Part shown: positions 54,985 through 64,000 of the stretch, piece by piece
How positions within the stretch are numbered: position 1 is the first letter of the stretch
How the letters are laid out: every line of letters begins with the position of its first letter
DNA from: Fidelibacterota bacterium
GTDB taxonomy: Bacteria > Pseudomonadota > Alphaproteobacteria > Rhodospirillales > Rhodospirillaceae
Direction of reading: 5' to 3'
Length of the DNA stretch: 64,000 bases
Assembly (NCBI GenBank): GCA_947475295.1
Contig: CANJLF010000004.1
Coordinates: 1-64,000, forward strand
Program-made: the position numbers and the translations under genes
Notes under the pieces: model-generated
What the model saw: only the letters and a program-made list of their open reading frames with translations
The model's database searches: none
Told to the model about the DNA's origin: nothing

Positions 54985-57393
54985 TTAGTGCGTGAGCAGC
55001 GGTTCCTCGTCGGCTTCGGTCTCGGCCGGTTTGGGCGGACGCGGTTCGTCTTCCAGATCGTCCTTCAAGATCGGCACCAGCGGATTGAGCAACGCCAACG
55101 ACAATACTTCGTCGACCGTCGTCACCGGCACGATCTTGAGATCGCGTTTGACGTTGTCCGGAATCTCTTCCAGGTCCTTTTCGTTTTCCTTCGGGATCAG
55201 CACCGTGGTCAGGCCGCCGCGCAAGGCCGCCAGCAGCTTTTCTTTTAAGCCGCCGATGGGCAGAACGCGGCCGCGCAGGCTGATTTCACCGGTCATGGCC
55301 ACGTCCCGGCGCACCGGATTGCCGGTCAGCGCGGAAACGATGGAGGTGCACATCGCCACACCCGCCGAAGGGCCGTCTTTCGGGGTCGCACCCTCCGGAA
55401 CGTGCAGGTGGATATCGTGTTTTTCAAAGAACTTGGACTTGATGCCGAAGACCCGCGCCCGACTGCGCACGTAGGAGCGCGCCGCCTGGATCGACTCTTT
55501 CATGACATCGCCCAGCTTTCCGGTCAGCGTCACCCCGCCCTTGCCGGGCATGATGACGGCTTCGATGGAGAGCAGTTCGCCGCCGACTTCCGTCCAAGCC
55601 AGCCCCGTGGTCACGCCGACCAGATCTTCGCGCTCGGCCTGGCCGAAGCGGTACTTCTGGATGCCGGCAAACTTCTTCAGGTTCCGCTGCGTGACGGTGA
55701 CCTTCTTCAGTTTGCGCAGGATGATTTCCTTGGTCGCCTTACGCGCCAAGTTGGCCAGCTCGCGTTCCAAGTTGCGCACGCCGGCTTCCCGCGTGTAGTA
55801 GCGGCACAGATCGCGCACAGCATCATCCGATACGCTCCACTCGGTTTTCTTCAAACCGTGAGCGCCGAACTGCTTGGGAATCAGGTGGCGTTTCGCGATC
55901 GCGACTTTCTCATCCTCGGTGTAACCCGACAGACGGATCACTTCCATGCGGTCCAACAGCGGCTGCGGCATGCGTAAAGTGTTGGCCGTGGTGATGAACA
56001 GCACGTCCGACAGGTCATAATCCACTTCCAGATAGTGATCCTGGAAAGTCGAGTTCTGTTCCGGGTCGAGCACTTCCAAGAGCGCCGACGACGGATCGCC
56101 GCGCCAATCGGCGCCGAGCTTGTCGATCTCGTCGAGCAAGAACAGCGGATTGGAGGTCTTGGCCTTCTTCATGCCCTGGATGATCTTGCCGGGCATGGAG
56201 CCGATATAGGTCCGGCGGTGACCGCGGATCTCGGCTTCATCGCGCACGCCGCCCAAGGACACGCGCACAAAGCTGCGTCCCGTGGACGACGCGATCGAGC
56301 GCCCCAGCGAGGTCTTGCCGACGCCCGGCGGACCGACCAAGCACAGGATCGGGCCTTTGACTTTCTTGGTGCGGCTTTGCACGGCAAGGTATTCGACGAT
56401 GCGTTCCTTGACCTTCTCCAAGCCATGGTGATCGCGGTCGAGCTGGGCCTTGGCGGCCTTCAGATCGATGGACACGCGGCTGCGCTTCTTCCACGGAATG
56501 GCGGTCAGCCAGTCGAGGTAATTGCGCACGACGGTGGCTTCCGCCGACATCGGGCTCATGGACTTCAGCTTCTTCAGCTCAGCCATGGCCTTGTCGCGGG
56601 CCTCCTTCGACATCTTGATTTTTTTGATCTTGTCTTCGTATTCGGTCGCCTCGTCGCGGCCTTCCTCGTTTTCGCCCAGCTCGCGCTGGATCGCCTTCAT
56701 CTGCTCATTGAGGTAGTACTCGCGCTGGGTCTTCTCCATCTGCCGCTTGACGCGGTTACGGATGCGGCGCTCGACCTGCAGCACGCTGATCTCGGATTCC
56801 ATGAAGCCGTAGATGCGCTCCAAGCGCTCGGACACGGTTTTGACCTCGAGCAGCTCCTGCTTCTCGGCGATCTTCAGCGTCAAATGCGAGGCAACCGTAT
56901 CGGCCAGCTTCGAGGCGTTCTCGATCTGGTTGACCGACACCAAAACTTCCGGCGGGATTTTCTTGTTGAGCTTGATGTACTGCTCGAACTGGGACACGAC
57001 CGAACGCGCAAGCGCTTCCAGTTCCTTGTCCTCTTCCTTCGGCTCGTCCAGGAATTCGGCCGAGGCTTCGAAGAATGCTTCGTTCTCCTTGTAGCCGGTG
57101 ATGCGCGCACGCTGGCCGCCTTCGACCAGCACCTTCACGGTGCCATCCGGCAGTTTCAACAGCTGCAGAACCGTCGACACAGTGCCGACGTCGTAAATGT
57201 CCTTGGAGGACGGATCGTCCTGGGACGCGTCCTTCTGGGCCACAAGCAGAATCTGCTTGTCGTCAGCCATGACGTCTTCCAGGGCGCGCACGGATTTTTC
57301 GCGCCCGACGAACAAGGGCACGATCATGTGCGGGAACACGACGATGTCTCTTAAAGGCAGAACCGGGAAAAACAGGCTTTTAGCAGTATCCAC
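54985..57393 (-). CDS. lon: ATP-dependent protease Lon
   Basis: Lon (802 residues) degrades misfolded and regulatory proteins in the cytoplasm. The N-terminal LON substrate domain (about 10-205) is followed by the AAA+ module (Walker [21 protein letters not shown]) and the protease domain with the Ser-Lys dyad (Ser in [10 protein letters not shown], Lys in [10 protein letters not shown]). Start GTG with GAGG upstream. An RpoH-type promoter lies at 57563-57590, so heat induction is expected. The acidic C-terminal tail ([12 protein letters not shown]) is common in the family. Confidence 0.97.
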   Translation of the reverse strand: MDTAKSLFFPVLPLRDIVVFPHMIVPLFVGREKSVRALEDVMADDKQILLVAQKDASQDDPSSKDIYDVGTVSTVLQLLKLPDGTVKVLVEGGQRARITGYKENEAFFEASAEFLDEPKEEDKELEALARSVVSQFEQYIKLNKKIPPEVLVSVNQIENASKLADTVASHLTLKIAEKQELLEVKTVSERLERIYGFMESEISVLQVERRIRNRVKRQMEKTQREYYLNEQMKAIQRELGENEEGRDEATEYEDKIKKIKMSKEARDKAMAELKKLKSMSPMSAEATVVRNYLDWLTAIPWKKRSRVSIDLKAAKAQLDRDHHGLEKVKERIVEYLAVQSRTKKVKGPILCLVGPPGVGKTSLGRSIASSTGRSFVRVSLGGVRDEAEIRGHRRTYIGSMPGKIIQGMKKAKTSNPLFLLDEIDKLGADWRGDPSSALLEVLDPEQNSTFQDHYLEVDYDLSDVLFITTANTLRMPQPLLDRMEVIRLSGYTEDEKVAIAKRHLIPKQFGAHGLKKTEWSVSDDAVRDLCRYYTREAGVRNLERELANLARKATKEIILRKLKKVTVTQRNLKKFAGIQKYRFGQAEREDLVGVTTGLAWTEVGGELLSIEAVIMPGKGGVTLTGKLGDVMKESIQAARSYVRSRARVFGIKSKFFEKHDIHLHVPEGATPKDGPSAGVAMCTSIVSALTGNPVRRDVAMTGEISLRGRVLPIGGLKEKLLAALRGGLTTVLIPKENEKDLEEIPDNVKRDLKIVPVTTVDEVLSLALLNPLVPILKDDLEDEPRPPKPAETEADEEPLLTH

Positions 57394-57562
57394 CGAACAC
57401 CTCTTTCAAACGGCCGACTGTGATGAAAGCGGCCGCATAATCAGTCTTCGCCCCGGGGATAGCCCCAAAGCACTAACGAGCGCCAGCCCGCCAGAGTTGC
57501 CGAACCGAAACCGGATACGTGCCGGGACGGTGTCGCCCTGGCCAGGTCGTCTTGTGCATTAC

Positions 57563-57590
57563 AGATAGGACACGCCGCCGCTGGGTCAAG
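57563..57590 (-). promoter_or_regulatory. RpoH (sigma-32) type promoter of lon
   Basis: On the minus strand CTTG (57590-57587), 17 nt, CCTATCT (57569-57563) match the alphaproteobacterial RpoH consensus CTTG-N17/18-CYTATNT at every defined base. Transcription would start about 160 nt before lon. Confidence 0.7.
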
Positions 57591-57612
57591 GCCTTGACAG
57601 AGAAGCCCATTT

Positions 57613-58878
57613 TTACGCCGGCGCGCTGGCTTCACCACGGCGGTCCGCGTAGATATACAAGGGCTTAGCCCGTCCCTCGGCGACCTCGCCGTTGACGACC
57701 ACCTCTTCGACGCCTTCCAAGCCGGGAAGGTCGAACATGGTGTCGAGCAGGATGCCTTCCATGATGGAACGCAGGCCGCGTGCGCCGGTCTTACGCAAAA
57801 TGGCCTTCCGGGCGACGACTTTCAACGCATCGTCGTTGAAGGTGAGGTGCACGTTTTCCATATCGAACAGGCGCTGGTACTGCTTGGCCAGCGCGTTCTT
57901 GGGACGCGTCAGGATGTCCATGAGCGCGCTCTCGTCCAGGTCTTCCAACGTGGCCAAGATCGGCAGACGGCCGACAAACTCGGGGATCAGGCCGTACTTG
58001 AGCAAATCTTCGGGTTCGACCTCGCGCAAAATCGCGCCGGTCTGGCGTTCGTCGGAGGACTTCACGTCGGCGCCGAAGCCGATGGAGGTGCCGCGGCCGC
58101 GCTGACCGATGATCTTCTCGAGGCCGGCAAAGGCGCCGCCGCAGATGAACAGGATATTGGTGGTATCGACCTGCAAAAATTCCTGCTGCGGATGCTTGCG
58201 GCCGCCTTGGGGTGGCACCGAGGCAACGGTGCCTTCCATGATCTTCAGCAAGGCCTGCTGCACGCCTTCGCCCGAAACGTCGCGGGTGATCGACGGGTTA
58301 TCGGACTTGCGCGAGATTTTGTCGATTTCATCGATATAAACGATGCCGCGCTGCGCGCGCTCGACGTTGTAGTCGGCCGCCTGCAGCAGCTTCAGAATGA
58401 TGTTCTCGACGTCTTCGCCGACGTAGCCCGCTTCAGTGAGCGTCGTCGCGTCGGCCATGGTGAACGGCACATCGAGGATGCGGGCAAGCGTCTGGGCCAG
58501 CAGCGTCTTGCCGCAGCCGGTCGGGCCGATCAGCAGGATGTTGGACTTCGAGATTTCGACCTCGGCGTTCTTGGTGGTCGCTGACAGCCGCTTGTAATGG
58601 TTATGCACCGCCACCGACAGCACGCGCTTGGCGTGGTTCTGGCCGATGACGTAATCGTCGAGCACCTTCAGGATATCGCGCGGCGTGGGCACGCCTTCCC
58701 GCGACTTGACCAGGTTGGTCTTGTTCTCTTCGCGGATAATATCCATGCACAGTTCAACGCATTCATCGCAGATGAATACGGTAGGTCCGGCAATAAGCTT
58801 GCGGACCTCGTGCTGGCTCTTTCCGCAGAATGAGCAGTAGAGGGTGTTCTTGGAATCGCCGCTGGACGACTTTGTCAC
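57613..58878 (-). CDS. clpX: ATP-dependent Clp protease ATP-binding subunit ClpX
   Basis: ClpX (421 residues) is the hexameric unfoldase that feeds substrates to ClpP. The N-terminal zinc-binding domain has [16 protein letters not shown] with [10 protein letters not shown] (four Cys). Walker A is [30 protein letters not shown] is the pore-1 region (GYVG); [10 protein letters not shown] is Walker B; and an arginine finger lies toward the C-terminus. The start GTG at 58878 ([11 protein letters not shown]) fits the family N-terminus and has GGAG/AGG upstream. A TTG at 58905 would add nine residues. Confidence 0.97.
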   Translation of the reverse strand: MTKSSSGDSKNTLYCSFCGKSQHEVRKLIAGPTVFICDECVELCMDIIREENKTNLVKSREGVPTPRDILKVLDDYVIGQNHAKRVLSVAVHNHYKRLSATTKNAEVEISKSNILLIGPTGCGKTLLAQTLARILDVPFTMADATTLTEAGYVGEDVENIILKLLQAADYNVERAQRGIVYIDEIDKISRKSDNPSITRDVSGEGVQQALLKIMEGTVASVPPQGGRKHPQQEFLQVDTTNILFICGGAFAGLEKIIGQRGRGTSIGFGADVKSSDERQTGAILREVEPEDLLKYGLIPEFVGRLPILATLEDLDESALMDILTRPKNALAKQYQRLFDMENVHLTFNDDALKVVARKAILRKTGARGLRSIMEGILLDTMFDLPGLEGVEEVVVNGEVAEGRAKPLYIYADRRGEASAPA

Positions 58879-59147
58879 GTTACCTACTCCGCCGGGTTCG
58901 ACCAAAAGATTGGGCCGGTTCGCCCGGTGTAAATACTACATCTCGTATGTTAACCGAGCCTTTCCACCGGGCACAACCTCGAACCGCCGCGCTACGGCTA
59001 TGCGTGAGACGCAAAACACGCCGCAAAAGCCAAATTCGCGAGATTGTAGAGACCCTTCCGAGGGTTGACGGGTGCCCATCCCAGTTCTCGCCAGGATGTG
59101 TCTGTTACGCTTTCGTAACCTCGGATTGAGAAAGCTTCGGCCACTAT
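58879..59147 (-). other. clpP-clpX intergenic region
   Basis: This 269-nt spacer is long for a clpP-clpX pair, so clpX may have its own promoter. I found no CTTG/CYTAT heat-shock pair here, no clear terminator and no gene. Confidence 0.4.
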
Positions 59148-59840
59148 TCAGGTCGTGGACGGATTCACCGCCACGGGGCCGCTGGGCGCCAAAGGTCCCC
59201 GTCCACCGTCTTTGTCGGCGGGACGCGGACGCTCTTTGACCACGGTATCGATGAGCCCGAAGGTCTTGGCTTCCTCCGCGCTCATGAAGTTGTCGCGGTC
59301 CATGGACTTTTCGATGCCCTTCAAGGTCTGTCCAGTGTGATCGACATAGATTTGATTGAGCCGCGCCCTGAGGCTCAGGATCTCACGCGCCTGAATCTCG
59401 ATGTCGGCCGCCTGGCCTTGGAAGCCGCCCGAAGGCTGATGGATCATGATGCGCGCATTGGGCAAGGCATAGCGCTTGTTCTTAGCGCCGGCCGCCAACA
59501 GCAGCGAACCCATGGAGGCCGCCTGGCCGGTACAAACCGTGGATACGTCGCAGCGGATGTACTGCATGGTGTCGTAAATCGCGAGGCCCGACGTCACCAC
59601 GCCGCCCGGCGAGTTGATATAGAAGCTAATGTCCTTGCTGGGGTTCTCGGCTTCGAGAAACAAGAGCTGGGCGCAGATGACCGACGCGACCTGGTCATTG
59701 ACCTGACCGGTCAGGAAGATGATGCGCTCCTTCAGGAGGCGCGAATAAATGTCGTAGGAGCGTTCGCCGCGGTTGGTCTGTTCGACCACCATGGGGATCA
59801 AGCTGCTGGCGTAAACTTCCATTGGATCGCGATCTCTCAT
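59148..59840 (-). CDS. clpP: ATP-dependent Clp protease proteolytic subunit
   Basis: ClpP (230 residues) forms the tetradecameric serine protease barrel used with ClpX. The catalytic triad is Ser in [11 protein letters not shown], His in [11 protein letters not shown] and Asp in the [11 protein letters not shown] region. The N-terminal [20 protein letters not shown] is conserved. The tail past residue ~205 is Gly/Pro-rich ([13 protein letters not shown]), an alphaproteobacterial-type extension. An RpoH-type promoter ends 24 nt upstream of the start codon. Confidence 0.97.
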   Translation of the reverse strand: MRDRDPMEVYASSLIPMVVEQTNRGERSYDIYSRLLKERIIFLTGQVNDQVASVICAQLLFLEAENPSKDISFYINSPGGVVTSGLAIYDTMQYIRCDVSTVCTGQAASMGSLLLAAGAKNKRYALPNARIMIHQPSGGFQGQAADIEIQAREILSLRARLNQIYVDHTGQTLKGIEKSMDRDNFMSAEEAKTFGLIDTVVKERPRPADKDGGRGPLAPSGPVAVNPSTT

Positions 59841-59863
59841 GTTTCACCCCTCGTAAGCCCCTA

Positions 59864-59891
59864 ACATAAGCGATTAATGCGTCCCCGCAAG
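59864..59891 (-). promoter_or_regulatory. RpoH (sigma-32) type promoter of clpP
   Basis: The minus strand reads CTTG (59891-59888), 17 nt, CTTATGT (59870-59864), a full match to CTTG-N17-CYTATNT. The leader would be only about 17 nt. It has the same architecture and spacing as the lon promoter. Confidence 0.7.
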
Positions 59892-59975
59892 CGCCGGGGC
59901 GTAAGCCGTTATGTTAATGCTTAGGAGAACCGTTAAGGCGGGTTAATCGGCGGCGGCATCTTTATCCGGAGCTTA

Positions 59976-61367
59976 TTAATCCGCGTCCTTTTTAGCCTTG
60001 GCCTTTTTCTTGGGCTTGGCTTCGGCCTTGTCGGCTTCCGGTGCGTCGTCGTCCGGATCGCGCATCAGTTCGTCCAGGCTGACGGTCTCGTCGGTGACTT
60101 TGGCCTGGCTGAAGATGAAATCGACGACCTTCTCTTCGAAGATCGGCGCGCGCAGCGATTCCACGGCCTGAGGATTCTTCTGGTAGTAATCGAAGATCGC
60201 CTGTTCCTGGCCGGGATAGCGCATCATTTCCGCCCTCAAAGCCCCGTTCAGGTCGTCCTGAGACACCTGCACGTTGTTTTTCTGGCCGATGTCGGACAGC
60301 AGCAGACCCAGGCGTACGCGGCGTTCGGCGATCGAGCGGTATTCGGCCTTTAATTCGTCTTCGCTCTTGCCGGCGTCTTCCGGATCGAGCTGGCCACCCT
60401 TCATGACCTGTTCCATCTGGCGCCAAATGGCGTCGAACTCGACATCGACCATGCCTTGCGGCACCGCGAACGTGTGACCTTCAGCCAAAACGTCCAGAAG
60501 TTGGCGCTTCATGCGCAAACGCGAGGACTGGTCGTGGCTACCTTGCAGGAACGCGCGCATGCGGGTCTTGAGCCCTTCGGCGCTTTCATCCCCGACTTGC
60601 TTGGCGAGGTCGTCGGTCAGCTCGGGCGTCTTGTAGGTCTGCAGTTCCTTGACGACGACTTTGAATTCGGCGGCTTTGCCGGCGAGGTCCTTGGCGCCGT
60701 AATCCTTGGGGAAGGTGACCTTCACAACAACGGTCTCACCGGCCTTGGCGCCGATGAGTTGCTCTTCGAAACCGGGGATAAACGTGCCGGCGCCGAGTTC
60801 GATGGTCGCGCCTTCGGCTTTGCCGCCCTGGAATTCAACGCCGTCTATGGTCCCGACAAAATCGGCGACGATGGCGTCGCCGTTTTTGGCGCCGCGGGCG
60901 GTGGTGACGGTCTCGGTGGTGCGGCGGCTCTTGAGGAAGTCGGCGATCGCCTTGTCCATCTCCTCGTCAGTCACGGGAGCAACCGGGCGGGTCAGCGCGA
61001 GGCCGGAGAGATCGGAGGCGGCGATCTCGGGCAGGACTTCGATCTTCACCGAGAATTCCAGATCCTTGCCTTCCTCGAAGCTCACCAGTTCGACCTTCGG
61101 CTGCATGGCGGGCTTCAAGGCCTTCTCGGCCAAAGCCGCCTGGGTCGATTCATTGATGGTGGTCTCGAGGATTTCGCCGCGGATCGACTCACCGAAGCGG
61201 GTCTTCAAAAGCTTCATGGGCACTTTGCCCGGACGGAAGCCGGGCAGGCGCACCTGCTGGCCGACTTCGTTCAGTCGCGAGACCACGCGCGCTTCGATGG
61301 ATGTCGCCGGGACCACGACATTGAATTCGCGGGTCAGACCGTCGGTGCTTTTGTCGATGACTTGCAT
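59976..61367 (-). CDS. tig: Trigger factor
   Basis: Trigger factor (463 residues) is the ribosome-bound chaperone and prolyl isomerase. The N-terminal ribosome-docking signature is in RLPGFRPGKVPMKLLKTRFG (the GFRxGKxP motif). The central FKBP-like domain (about 150-240) holds GDAIVADFVGTIDGVEFQGG. A helical C-terminal chaperone domain follows. The C-terminus is a Lys/Ala/Asp tail (AEAKPKKKAKAKKDAD). It lies upstream of clpP, as in most bacteria. Confidence 0.96.
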   Translation of the reverse strand: MQVIDKSTDGLTREFNVVVPATSIEARVVSRLNEVGQQVRLPGFRPGKVPMKLLKTRFGESIRGEILETTINESTQAALAEKALKPAMQPKVELVSFEEGKDLEFSVKIEVLPEIAASDLSGLALTRPVAPVTDEEMDKAIADFLKSRRTTETVTTARGAKNGDAIVADFVGTIDGVEFQGGKAEGATIELGAGTFIPGFEEQLIGAKAGETVVVKVTFPKDYGAKDLAGKAAEFKVVVKELQTYKTPELTDDLAKQVGDESAEGLKTRMRAFLQGSHDQSSRLRMKRQLLDVLAEGHTFAVPQGMVDVEFDAIWRQMEQVMKGGQLDPEDAGKSEDELKAEYRSIAERRVRLGLLLSDIGQKNNVQVSQDDLNGALRAEMMRYPGQEQAIFDYYQKNPQAVESLRAPIFEEKVVDFIFSQAKVTDETVSLDELMRDPDDDAPEADKAEAKPKKKAKAKKDAD

Positions 61368-61435
61368 GAAAAACTCGTGATCCCGTGTTGATCGTTAAAA
61401 ACTGTGTCGTCTGCCGCTTCGGCTCGAGGAGGACT

Positions 61436-61524
61436 TGGTGCGGGTGAAGGGAGTTGAACCCCTACGTCCTTTTACGGACACGAGGACCTAAACCTCGCGT
61501 GTCTACCAGTTCCACCACACCCGC
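61436..61524 (-). tRNA. tRNA-Leu (anticodon TAG)
   Basis: On the minus strand the 7-bp acceptor stem GCGGGTG/CACCCGC, the anticodon arm CGAGG-TTTAGGT-CCTCG, a long variable arm (class II) and the T-arm GGGTTCAACTCCC are present. The anticodon TAG reads CUN leucine codons. The CCA end is encoded (61436-61438). It lies directly upstream of tig. Confidence 0.97.
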
Positions 61525-61684
61525 CGAAGATCGCGGGCGCGCGAGCCGTCCAGCCTTAGCACTTCCCGGCCGGAACGCCGCGCACCTTAAACTTAAAAAG
61601 GATGCCGGTTGATAGCCAATAACCACCGCCCGGATCAAGTCCCGTGACCCCCGGCATGGCCCCTATCCTTGCGGAGGAGGATAT

Positions 61685-63163
61685 CTATAGGGATTTCAAG
61701 ACTTTGGGTAGAACTTCCGGAAGGTCTTCGGCGATCAAACCGCGCCCCAGAGCCGCCCCGCAGGCGCCGTGCAGCCATACCGCAGCGCAAGCAGCCTGCC
61801 AGGCGGGCTGACCTTGCGCCAAAAGGCCCAGGACAAAGCCAGCCAAAACGTCGCCGGCGCCCCCTGTGGCCAACCAGGGCGGGGCGTTGTCAGAGATCGC
61901 GGCGCGACCGTCCGGCGCGGCGATAACGCTGTCCGCGCCCTTCAAAACCACCACCGCGCCGCTGTGCTGCGCCCCTGCCCGCGCCTGGGTCAATTTGTCC
62001 GGCGCGTCAGTTTTGAAGATCCGATCGTATTCACCCTGATGGGGAGTCATGACCACCGGCGCCGTGCGCCGCTTGATGGCTTTGAAAAGCTGCTCCGGGT
62101 CGTCCTGAAAACTGGTGAGCGCGTCGGCGTCCAGCACAACCGCGCGGTCGGTCGCGAGAATTTTCAAGACGCGCACGACGGTCTCAGTTCCCACGCCACA
62201 GCCAGGCCCGATCAACACGGCGTTGCGCCGCCTGTCTACCAGCGCCGCCTCCAGTTCCAAGGCCGTATCGACGGCTTGCACAAAAGCGCCCGGTGCATCG
62301 GCGGCATAGATCGGCACGGCTGAGGCCGGAACCGCCAGCGTGAGCAACCCTGCCCCCGCGCGCCGCGCCGCGCGGGCTGCGAGCCGGGCCGCGCCCGTCA
62401 CAGCGCCGCCGCCCACCACGACCGCATGACCGCGTGTGTATTTGTGATCGCTCCAGCGCGGGTCCGGCAGCGTCCATAAACCCGGTACGTTGTATGCGGT
62501 TTTGGGCGCAATCGTCTCCAGCACACGCACAGGAATGCCGATATCGGCAACGGTCAGCTCGCCGCACAAACTGCGTCCGGGAAAAAGCAGGTGAGCCGGC
62601 TTTTTCCGGAAGAAAGTCACCGTGGAGGCGCAACGCGGCGCGACGCCCTCTAGCACGACACCCGTATCTCCCGCGACGCCGCTGGGCACATCGACCGCGA
62701 TGCAGGTCAGGTTTTCGGCGTTGATGCGCTCGACCACGGCCCGCGCCGCGCCGCTCAGCGCCCGACTGAGGCCGGCGCCAAAAATGGCGTCGATCACCAG
62801 CGGTTTGCCATCCAGCACCTCGGGCGTTAGCGGCAGTACCGGACCCGTCCAGCTTTTTGCATTGATCGCCGCGTCACCGCGTAGTTCCACCGGCGGGCCC
62901 AACAACGCCACGCGCACGGGCCAGCCGGCCCCCGCCAATAGCCGCGCGATGACAAAGCCGTCGCCGCCGTTGTTGCCGGGGCCGCACAGCACGGCGACGG
63001 CTTGCGGTTTCCAGCGGGCCTGAACCACGCGCGCAACCGCAGTGCCCGCCGCTTCCATGAGATCGAGACTGGCGATACCGCCCGCTTCCGCCGCTTTGTC
63101 GGCGGCATACATCTCAGCCACGGATAAGACGGCGCAGAATGATGGAATAACCGCAGAGCCCAT
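61685..63163 (-). CDS. nnr: Bifunctional NAD(P)HX epimerase/dehydratase
   Basis: A 492-residue fusion enzyme that repairs hydrated NADH/NADPH. The N-terminal epimerase (YjeF_N, about 10-210) has VLCGPGNNGGDGFVIARLL and AVDVPSGVAGDTG. The C-terminal ADP-dependent dehydratase (about 225-490) has the segment with GHAVVVGGGAVTGAARLAAR, VMTPHQGEYDRIF and WLATGGAGDVLAGFVLGLLA with the catalytic Asp. The ATG at 63163 was chosen over a TTG six bases upstream; AGGGGA precedes it. Both halves look intact. Confidence 0.96.
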   Translation of the reverse strand: MGSAVIPSFCAVLSVAEMYAADKAAEAGGIASLDLMEAAGTAVARVVQARWKPQAVAVLCGPGNNGGDGFVIARLLAGAGWPVRVALLGPPVELRGDAAINAKSWTGPVLPLTPEVLDGKPLVIDAIFGAGLSRALSGAARAVVERINAENLTCIAVDVPSGVAGDTGVVLEGVAPRCASTVTFFRKKPAHLLFPGRSLCGELTVADIGIPVRVLETIAPKTAYNVPGLWTLPDPRWSDHKYTRGHAVVVGGGAVTGAARLAARAARRAGAGLLTLAVPASAVPIYAADAPGAFVQAVDTALELEAALVDRRRNAVLIGPGCGVGTETVVRVLKILATDRAVVLDADALTSFQDDPEQLFKAIKRRTAPVVMTPHQGEYDRIFKTDAPDKLTQARAGAQHSGAVVVLKGADSVIAAPDGRAAISDNAPPWLATGGAGDVLAGFVLGLLAQGQPAWQAACAAVWLHGACGAALGRGLIAEDLPEVLPKVLKSL

Positions 63164-63251
63164 ATGCAAGCGTTCCCCTAGCGAACAGGTATTTTCGACT
63201 ATACCTTGGACCTATGACTCAGACTCGTAAAAATCCGTACGGCAGGCATCC

Positions 63252-64000
63252 GTGAAAGTCCTTGTTCTCGGCGCCGGCGTCGTTGGCACGGCTACGGCTT
63301 ACTTTCTGGCGGAGGACGGCCACCAGGTCACAGTCCTCGATCGCGAGCCCGCGCCGGGGCTGGAAACCAGTTTCGCCAATGGCGCGCAGATTTCCGCCTG
63401 CCACGCTAAACCCTGGGCCGCGCCCCACGTGCCCGGTCAGGCCTTCCTGTGGATGTTCAAGCCCGATGCGCCGTTGCTGTTCAAGCCCTGGCGCTGGGAC
63501 CCGCCGCTGTGGAGTTGGGGCCTCAAGTTCCTACGCAACTGTACGTCCGCGCGGCTTCACACCAACATGGAACGCACGCTACGTGTTGCGCTTTACAGCC
63601 GCGGCGTGCTGAAAGCGCTGCGGCAACGCACCAATATCCAGTACGACCAGATCACGCAAGGCATCCTGCACATCTACCGCTCGGCCGGCGAATTCGCCGA
63701 GGGACGCGCCACCGGCGTGCAGCTCGCCGCCATGGGATTGCCGCAAGATGTTTTGACGTCAGCGGAATGCGTGGCTGTGGAACCAGCCTTAGCGCACGTG
63801 GCGAAAGGCGATCTCAAAGGCGGATTGCTCAGTCCCGAGGATGAAAGCGGCGACGCGCAGAAGTTCACAACTGAATTGGCCAAGCTGGCGGCGGCGCGCG
63901 GTGTGGTATTTCGCAACAACGTGACAATCAAACGCATCGAAGCCGCGCGCGGGCGCGTCACGCGCGTCATCACCGACAATGGCGACGGAAGGGGCGCCGA
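63252..64000 (+). CDS. dadA: D-amino acid dehydrogenase, 5' part (cut by window end)
   Basis: The frame opens with GTG at 63252 and runs off the window, giving about 249 residues of an expected ~420. The N-terminus is a Rossmann FAD-binding motif, VLVLGAGVVGTATAYFLAED followed by an acidic strand end (VTVLDREP). TSFANGAQISACHAKPWAAP is typical of the DadA small subunit, which oxidises D-amino acids to 2-oxo acids and passes electrons to the respiratory chain. It is divergent from nnr with 88 nt between them. The Shine-Dalgarno is weak. Another D-amino acid oxidase of the DAO family is possible. Confidence 0.85.
   Translation, partial: MKVLVLGAGVVGTATAYFLAEDGHQVTVLDREPAPGLETSFANGAQISACHAKPWAAPHVPGQAFLWMFKPDAPLLFKPWRWDPPLWSWGLKFLRNCTSARLHTNMERTLRVALYSRGVLKALRQRTNIQYDQITQGILHIYRSAGEFAEGRATGVQLAAMGLPQDVLTSAECVAVEPALAHVAKGDLKGGLLSPEDESGDAQKFTTELAKLAAARGVVFRNNVTIKRIEAARGRVTRVITDNGDGRGA

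Overview
The window is a 64 kb piece of an alphaproteobacterial chromosome. It is GC-rich and densely packed, and almost everything lies on the minus strand. The assignment rests on gene order and gene types: a complete nuoABCDEFGHIJKLMN block followed by birA-coaX-rnj-mce-proS-lolC-lolD, LpxI instead of LpxH, a short insertion-free prolyl-tRNA synthetase, the rpsB-tsf / pyrH-frr-uppS-cdsA-dxr-rseP-bamA-skp-lpxD-fabZ-lpxA-lpxI-lpxB order, and heat-shock promoters of the CTTG-N17-CYTATNT type. I cannot place it below class level.

Layout on the + coordinates. 1-2780: the last 22 codons of a TonB-dependent receptor, its terminator, a TPR/GT41 (SPINDLY/OGT-like) glycosyltransferase gene, then a second diverged copy of the receptor tail plus terminator. 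2778-5096: a second TPR/GT41 gene, convergent to the first and just downstream of lpxB. 5144-17923: envelope biogenesis operon(s) covering lipid A (lpxB, lpxI, lpxA, fabZ, lpxD), outer-membrane assembly (skp, bamA), the site-2 protease rseP, isoprenoid and lipid supply (dxr, uppS, cdsA), ribosome recycling (frr) and UMP kinase (pyrH). 17924-18268: a terminator and two remarkable inverted palindromic elements, the second of which supplies the tsf stop codon. 18265-20179: tsf and rpsB. 20490-21547: a YkvA-type membrane protein and an unidentified exported protein. 21571-25041: dnaE, preceded by two DnaA-box-like 9-mers. 25123-28973: an accessory signalling and stress block with a MASE1 hybrid histidine kinase, a divergent atypical receiver protein and a Dps protein. 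29045-36614: lolD, lolC, proS, an exported unknown, mce, rnj, coaX and birA. 36656-51027: the complete complex I operon. 51380-53907: a PRC-barrel protein and the potassium transporter Kup. 54169-61367: tRNA-Val, hup, lon, clpX, clpP and tig. 61436-61524: tRNA-Leu. 61685-63163: nnr (NAD(P)HX repair). 63252-64000: the start of a D-amino acid dehydrogenase gene, cut by the window edge.

Functionally this is mainly core genome: envelope synthesis, translation, respiration, and protein folding and degradation. Three small insertions interrupt familiar neighbourhoods: the GT41 pair at the left end, the kinase/receiver/dps block between lolD and dnaE, and kup plus the PRC-barrel gene between tRNA-Val and nuoA. 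I saw no rRNA, CRISPR array, insertion sequence or phage gene. The observations most worth following are the paired palindromes at the tsf 3' end, the receptor-tail duplication around a GT41 gene whose catalytic histidine is lost, the acidic-residue swap in the receiver protein, the two DnaA-like boxes before dnaE, and matched RpoH-type promoters before lon and clpP.
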